In this document: piece by piece, positions 5,028 to 8,874 of the stretch
How positions within the stretch are numbered: the stretch's first letter is position 1
Layout: each line of letters opens with the position of its first letter
DNA from: Clostridia bacterium
GTDB taxonomy: Bacteria > Bacillota > Clostridia > Oscillospirales > CAG-272
NCBI GenBank assembly: GCA_017451975.1
Contig: JAFTNI010000142.1
Location: 1-8,874 of the forward strand
Length of the DNA: 8,874 nucleotides
Direction of reading: 5' to 3'
Notes under the pieces: generated by a model
Databases searched by the model: none
The model's input: the letters and a program-made list of their open reading frames with translations, nothing else
Told to the model about the DNA's origin: nothing
Made by a program: the position numbers and the translations under genes

Positions 5028-5984
5028 TCAATCTTCAAATTCAAGCCCTACGATTTTATCTGCAAAGAAGAATTTGCCGAATATGTATTTGTTGGAGGCG
5101 CTTTCCGTAAGCGTTATAACCTTACCGTCGTAGTAGTCGAGCCCTTCTGCCATAGCAGGGCCTTTTACAACGTCGATGGGGTCGCAGAGTATGTAAACGG
5201 GAACGCCGTCGAGCGTTTCGCCGGAGTCTACTGCATCACATTCGTTGTAAACGTAATAGTAGCTGTCGGCAAGGCCGTAGGAGGTGGAAAGCACGATTTT
5301 GCCGTCGGGCGTGAAGCACGCGCCCTGAACCTGGTTTGTTATGGAGTAAACCTTTTCGGGCTTCGTGAGGTCATCGAAGGAGTAGCGGCACATAATTGCG
5401 TAATAAGTGCCGTCGTTCGGCGTTTCGTAGGGGTGGTCTGTAACGTACTGGTTGCCGTTGTGGAATTCGCCCGCATAGAGGTAATCGCCGTCGGAGTACA
5501 CGAAAGAGCCGCTGTTGTTAAGCGGAATCGTTTCGGAAACGGTAACGTTGCCGCCGCTTTCAGCACCGAGAATATCGGAAAGGGAAAGAACGTGTATCTT
5601 CTTTTCGCTTACGAGGTAAGCCGTGTCGCCCTTGTAAACGATGCCGCAGCCGTGGCCCGTGTAGGGCTTGCCATTTTCAAGCGTTACCGTAACGTAATAG
5701 GAGTTATTTTCCTTATCCGTAACGTAAATACGGCTGGCGCTATGGTCTTTCATATATCCCGTAACGAGGAATTTGCCGCCTTCTTCATAGGCGCAAACGC
5801 CCTGGCAAACGAAACCGTCGTAAAGACCCGGGTTTTTGCAGATATCTGTTTTTATTGCGTAATAATCGGGGTAGATTGCGGATTTGGCAATGTTCATGCC
5901 GCAGAGGAAGAGAATAACGAGCGCAAGAATGGAAGCAAGCGCTATTAAAAGAATTTTACCTGTGAGTTTGAGTGTTTTTATCAT
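5028..5984 (-). CDS. Membrane-anchored extracytoplasmic protein, probable beta-propeller fold
   Basis: 318 residues. A basic N-terminus (MIKTLKLTGK) and one hydrophobic segment (about 11-29) look like a signal anchor; the rest would lie outside the cell. The ectodomain has recurring beta-rich units of the kind found in propellers: HGCGIVYKGDTAYLVSEKKI, SGSFVYSDGDYLYAGEF, GACFTPDGKIVLSTSYG and GLDYYDGKVITLTES. I do not recognise a named family, and no catalytic motif is evident. Several cysteines are present (ICKNPGLYDGFVCQGVC). The frame can be extended to a TTG at 6026, but that codon lies in the promoter spacer, so translation should begin at the ATG at 5984, which has AAGGAG 5 nt upstream. 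It is divergent from the hexosaminidase gene and followed by its own terminator. Fold assignment is inference. Confidence 0.8.
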   Translation of the reverse strand: MIKTLKLTGKILLIALASILALVILFLCGMNIAKSAIYPDYYAIKTDICKNPGLYDGFVCQGVCAYEEGGKFLVTGYMKDHSASRIYVTDKENNSYYVTVTLENGKPYTGHGCGIVYKGDTAYLVSEKKIHVLSLSDILGAESGGNVTVSETIPLNNSGSFVYSDGDYLYAGEFHNGNQYVTDHPYETPNDGTYYAIMCRYSFDDLTKPEKVYSITNQVQGACFTPDGKIVLSTSYGLADSYYYVYNECDAVDSGETLDGVPVYILCDPIDVVKGPAMAEGLDYYDGKVITLTESASNKYIFGKFFFADKIVGLEFED

Positions 5985-6014
5985 AAAAGCTCCTTGTTTT
6001 AGGTATTTTATTAC

Positions 6015-6043
6015 ATTATAACACAAAATGCGCGATAAATCAA
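6015..6043 (-). promoter_or_regulatory. Near-consensus sigma-A promoter of the membrane-anchored protein gene
   Basis: Minus-strand TTGATT (6043-6038), 17-bp spacer, perfect TATAAT (6020-6015). Predicted start near 6008, 24 nt before the ATG at 5984; it rules out the longer TTG start at 6026. Confidence 0.85.
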
Positions 6044-6140
6044 TATTTACTGTTTATTTTCGCACGGAAATGAATTTTCGGGATATTATAGTCTTCCCAA
6101 TATTAATGTGGAAAAGGCTCGGTTATATGAATTATCGCTG

Positions 6141-6177
6141 AAAAGCAAATACCGTAGCCATAAGCATTTCTGCTTTT
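6141..6177. repeat. Imperfect inverted repeat upstream of the hexosaminidase promoter
   Basis: AAAAGCA (6141-6147) and TGCTTTT (6171-6177) are complementary, extended by AAAT/ATTT with small offsets; the right arm ends 4 bp before the -35 box. A regulator (for example of amino-sugar use) could bind here. This is speculative. Confidence 0.25.
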
Positions 6178-6181
6178 GATG

Positions 6182-6210
6182 TTGACTTTGACACGTGCAT
6201 TTGTTATACT
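6182..6210 (+). promoter_or_regulatory. Sigma-A promoter of the hexosaminidase gene
   Basis: TTGACT (6182-6187), 17-bp spacer, TATACT (6205-6210). Predicted start near 6217, about 33 nt before the ATG at 6250, with GAGGAGG at 6234-6240. Confidence 0.8.
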
Positions 6211-6249
6211 GAAATTATCAAAAAACACCTTTTGAGGAGGAATTTTTTT

Positions 6250-7842
6250 ATGAAAAATTTCGATTATTTCGGCGTGATGATAGATTGCTCGCGCGATGCC
6301 GTGCCGAGCGTTGCGGGGCTTAAAAAATTTTTCGATATCATTTGTAAAATGGGCTATAACTGCGCTATGCTCTATACCGAGGATACCTACGAGGTGAAGG
6401 GCGAGCCCTTCTTCGGCTACAAGCGCGGGCGTTACACCGCCGCAGAGCTTCGCGAAATAGACGAATATGCCGCGTCGGTGGGCATAGAGGTCATCCCTTG
6501 CATACAGACGCTTGCGCACCTGAACGCCATTTTCCGCTGGAGGGAATACGAAAAAATAAAGGATATAGACGATATTCTCGCGCTAGACCTTGAACGCACG
6601 TATGGGCTCATAGAGAATATGCTAGCTTCCGTATCTGAAAATATAAAATCGCGCAAGCTCCATATAGGCATGGACGAAGCGCACAATATAGGTCTTGGCA
6701 AATATCTCGACCGCAACGGGCCCTGCAACCGCTACGATATACTGCTTACCCACCTTGGCCGTGTTTGCGAAATGGCAAAAAAATACGGCTACGAGGTGCT
6801 TATGTGGGAGGATATGTTCTTCCGCCTTATGCAGAAGGGCGATTACCGCACGGATACCGTGCTGGATTTCCCGAAGGAAATAACGGCAAAAATACCCGAA
6901 AACTGCAGCATGGTATATTGGGATTACTACGGCGAAAAAAGAGAGGTTTACGATGCTATGATAGCCTCTACGAAAAAGCTTTCCGAAAATATGTGGTTTG
7001 CAGGCGGCGCGTGGGTGTGGAGCAACTTTATGCCGCACAACACGCTCAGCAACCGCAGAAACGGCATTGCCATGCCCGCCTGCATAGAGGGCGGAGTTAA
7101 AAACGCCATCTTTACAATGTGGGGCGACGACGGCGCGGAATGCCCATACTTTTCCGCGCTAGCCATGCTTATGAACGCCGCCGCATTGGCAGAGGGGCTT
7201 ACGGAAGAAGAAAAACGCGCCCGCTTCAAGGAAATAACGGGCGAGGAATATGATGCGTTTATGGAGCTGGAGCTGCCCAACTTCGTTTATGGCAAAGAAA
7301 CCACGGTTGGCACGGCGAACTACTGCAAAAACCGCCTTTACGACGACCCGTTCCTCGGCATAATGAGCACGAACTCCGAGGGGGCAGATGCGAAAAATTT
7401 TGCGGAATACGCAAAAATGTTCCGCGCGCGTGCCGCAGAAAGCAAAGGCTTTGCTTTCCTTTTTGAAAACGCCGCCGCACTTTGCGAGTGCATGGAAGTA
7501 AAATTCGAGCTCGCGGAAAAAACGCGCGCGCTTTACTCCGCGGGCAATAAAGAGGGCTTGCTCGCTCTTGCCGAAAACGAATATACGGAAGCGTTGGCGC
7601 GCCTGGAGCGTTTCTACGAGGCTTTCCGCAAGCAGTGGTACACCGCAAACAAAACATATGGCTTTGAGGTTCACGACCTGCGCCTGGGCGGGCTTATGCA
7701 GCGCATAAAGAGCTGCCGCGAGCGCCTGCTTGAATATGCACGCGGAGAAATAAACGAGATTTCAGAGCTTGCAGAGCCGATGCTTGCCCAAACTGAAGGG
7801 CATATTCACTACGCTAAAACAGTAAGCGCGAATATACTTTAA
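6250..7842 (+). CDS. GH20 beta-N-acetylhexosaminidase, GcnA-like
   Basis: 530 residues, no signal peptide, so probably cytoplasmic. A GH20-type TIM barrel begins right at the N-terminus (DYFGVMIDCSRDAVPS, 5-20), without the usual GH20b domain, as in streptococcal GcnA. RKLHIGMDEAHNIG (135-148) carries the adjacent Asp142-Glu143 pair that in GH20 orients the substrate acetamido group and donates the proton. Active-site aromatics typical of the family are in LMWEDMF (184-190), VYWDYYG (222-228), AWVWSNF (254-260) and TMWGDDGAECPY (289-300). About residues 365-530 form an alpha-helical C-terminal region. The expected role is release of terminal GlcNAc or GalNAc from imported oligosaccharides. 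The frame extends to a TTG at 6232, but that codon overlaps the GAGGAGG ribosome binding site, so the ATG at 6250 is used. It appears monocistronic. Family confidence is high; the substrate is inferred. Confidence 0.88.
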   Translation: MKNFDYFGVMIDCSRDAVPSVAGLKKFFDIICKMGYNCAMLYTEDTYEVKGEPFFGYKRGRYTAAELREIDEYAASVGIEVIPCIQTLAHLNAIFRWREYEKIKDIDDILALDLERTYGLIENMLASVSENIKSRKLHIGMDEAHNIGLGKYLDRNGPCNRYDILLTHLGRVCEMAKKYGYEVLMWEDMFFRLMQKGDYRTDTVLDFPKEITAKIPENCSMVYWDYYGEKREVYDAMIASTKKLSENMWFAGGAWVWSNFMPHNTLSNRRNGIAMPACIEGGVKNAIFTMWGDDGAECPYFSALAMLMNAAALAEGLTEEEKRARFKEITGEEYDAFMELELPNFVYGKETTVGTANYCKNRLYDDPFLGIMSTNSEGADAKNFAEYAKMFRARAAESKGFAFLFENAAALCECMEVKFELAEKTRALYSAGNKEGLLALAENEYTEALARLERFYEAFRKQWYTANKTYGFEVHDLRLGGLMQRIKSCRERLLEYARGEINEISELAEPMLAQTEGHIHYAKTVSANIL

Positions 7843-7882
7843 TGCAAAAGCTCACCTCTGAGTGCATTTACTCTTGAGCGGT

Positions 7883-7916
7883 AAAAAAGCAATTCCTGCA
7901 AAGGAATTGCTTTTTT
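7883..7916 (+). terminator. Bidirectional intrinsic terminator shared by convergent genes
   Basis: AAAAAAGCAATTCC (7883-7896), loop TGCAAA, GGAATTGCTTTTTT (7903-7916): a perfect 14-bp stem with U-tracts in both directions. It lies 40 bp after the hexosaminidase stop and 5 bp past the stop of the convergent LRR gene. Confidence 0.94.
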
Positions 7917-7921
7917 CGTTA

Positions 7922-8874
7922 TCAATAATAAGTTACCGTGCCGCTTTTTGTAACGGTGCCATCGGTACAGTACACGGTATAATCGGGTGTATCGCCGTTC
8001 CAATCCCACGTGCTCGTGCCTTCGCCGTATTTTGAAATATTTTTCCAATCCTCCACTGTGCTTGTATAGGCAATAGAACTGAGGCTCGGGCAAGCGGCGA
8101 GTGTGCGCTCGCGCAAAGCCCCGACACTTTTGCCTATAGTTACGCTTGACAAATTTGCGCACCCATAGAACGCATAGTTTTCCAAGCTCTGCACGCTATC
8201 GCCTATTACCGCGTTTACCATGCCGTCGCAATTATAGAAGGCGTAAGTGCCGATAGTGGTAACGTTATTTGGAATAATAATCTCCGCAAGCACATCGCAA
8301 TCATAAAAGGCTTCAAAACCTATGCTTTCCAAGCCTTCGCCCAAAGTGATGCTTTTCAAGGCATCGCAGTCTTTAAATGCACCCTCGTCTATAGTTTCAA
8401 TAGTGTCGGGCGTAACTATATCCGTAAGCTTATCGCAGTTTTCAAAAGCGTGCTTTCCTATTCCTACAAGTCCGTTGCCAATCGTTACGCTTTCAAGCCC
8501 GTCGCAACCGGCGAAAGCGTCGCTGCCTATAATTTTCAACGTATCGGGTATAACAACGCTTACAATGCTATCGTTATTTTTGAAAGCGCCGTTTGCAATG
8601 CTTACAACGGGGTAGGAATCTATATCCTTCGGTATAACAAGCTCTGTATCAGTGCAGGTGCCCATGCCCGTTATGTTGCATACGTTTCCGCTTACGGTGT
8701 AGGTAAGCCCTTGCGAGCCCGTGGCAAAGATAATTTCCTGCGCCACGAGGGTTTCGCCGCAAGTGAGGCAATGCTTGCCATCTGTCATGCCGTTTTGCGT
8801 AGCTGTTGCGGCATAGCCTTTATCAACTACCTCGGAGTGCCCCTTTTCGGGGATATATTCCTGCTTTACAAGCA
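7922..8874 (-). CDS. BspA-like leucine-rich-repeat (LRR_5) protein, C-terminal part
   Basis: The reading frame is open to the right edge, so the 5' end of the gene is outside the window; the ATG at 8788 is an internal Met, not the start. At the N-terminal side is a short unit, GHSEVVDKGY...GKHCLTCGETLVAQE, with a CxxC pair, of a kind that often occurs as tandem linkers in clostridial surface proteins. Then come about eight 23-residue BspA-type repeats (pattern IG..AF..C..L..V.IP..V..), such as IGSDAFAGCDGLESVTIGNG and IGKHAFENCDKLTDIVTPDT. The protein ends with a typical repeat-closing segment containing WKNISKYGEGTSTWDWNG and CTDGTV. No sortase motif or C-terminal membrane segment is present, so any signal peptide or anchor must be N-terminal. 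Likely secreted or surface-bound, with a binding or adhesion role by family analogy. Confidence 0.88.
   Translation of the reverse strand, partial: LVKQEYIPEKGHSEVVDKGYAATATQNGMTDGKHCLTCGETLVAQEIIFATGSQGLTYTVSGNVCNITGMGTCTDTELVIPKDIDSYPVVSIANGAFKNNDSIVSVVIPDTLKIIGSDAFAGCDGLESVTIGNGLVGIGKHAFENCDKLTDIVTPDTIETIDEGAFKDCDALKSITLGEGLESIGFEAFYDCDVLAEIIIPNNVTTIGTYAFYNCDGMVNAVIGDSVQSLENYAFYGCANLSSVTIGKSVGALRERTLAACPSLSSIAYTSTVEDWKNISKYGEGTSTWDWNGDTPDYTVYCTDGTVTKSGTVTYY

Noticed and set aside
5900..5984. Lipoprotein signal in the membrane-anchored protein (LFLC at residues 25-28)
   Set aside because: The residue before Cys is Leu rather than Gly, Ala or Ser, so it is a poor lipobox; a signal anchor is more likely.
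5985..6026. N-terminal extension of the membrane-anchored protein from a TTG at 6026
   Set aside because: The TTG is inside the spacer of a near-perfect promoter whose -10 box is at 6015-6020, and the ATG at 5984 has a proper ribosome binding site.
6232..6249. TTG start for the hexosaminidase at 6232
   Set aside because: The codon overlaps the GAGGAGG ribosome binding site of the ATG at 6250 and has none of its own.
7159..7674. 171-codon antisense frame inside the hexosaminidase gene
   Set aside because: Shadow of a GC-rich third-position pattern in the real gene; no ribosome binding site or recognisable domain.
8000..8800. Regular approximately 69-bp repeats as a CRISPR-like or tandem non-coding array
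   Set aside because: They are the 23-codon leucine-rich repeats of the BspA-like protein, in frame and diverged at the DNA level.

Overview
The window looks like a chromosomal segment of a gut-type Firmicute (Clostridia; an Oscillospiraceae- or Lachnospiraceae-like organism is my guess). The reasons are strong AGGAGG-type ribosome binding sites, sigma-A promoters with TTGACT/TATAAT-like boxes, AT-rich spacers around mid-GC coding sequence, a DegV protein, a GcnA-like GH20 hexosaminidase, a BspA-type leucine-rich-repeat surface protein, and short palindromic interspersed repeats of a kind I associate with gut Clostridia. No mobile element, CRISPR array, rRNA or tRNA was seen.

Left part (1-2590, minus strand): a branched-chain amino acid operon read right to left, promoter - leader - ilvB - ilvN - ilvC (ilvC runs off the left edge). 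About 300 nt of leader RNA separate the promoter from ilvB. They hold a 35-codon ORF rich in Ile/Val/Leu codons, a hairpin, and a 10-bp terminator hairpin with a U-tract. A segment inside the small ORF can pair over 11 bp with the terminator. Together this looks like a translation-coupled transcription attenuator and is the most interesting item in the window.

Middle (2641-5027): a DegV-family protein (minus) and a LacX-like aldose 1-epimerase (plus), divergently transcribed from a 208-bp spacer with a recognisable promoter on each side. The epimerase gene ends in a perfect 14-bp terminator. About 370 bp of non-coding DNA follow, packed with inverted repeats: two oppositely oriented palindromic interspersed elements and a tail of small hairpins.

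Right part (5028-8874): a membrane-anchored, probably beta-propeller protein (minus) is divergent from a cytoplasmic GcnA-like GH20 beta-N-acetylhexosaminidase (plus), again with clear promoters. The hexosaminidase shares a bidirectional terminator with a convergent BspA-like leucine-rich-repeat protein whose N-terminus lies beyond the right edge. The epimerase and hexosaminidase suggest sugar and amino-sugar use; the propeller and LRR proteins are probably extracytoplasmic. Apart from the ilv operon the genes appear to be single transcription units.
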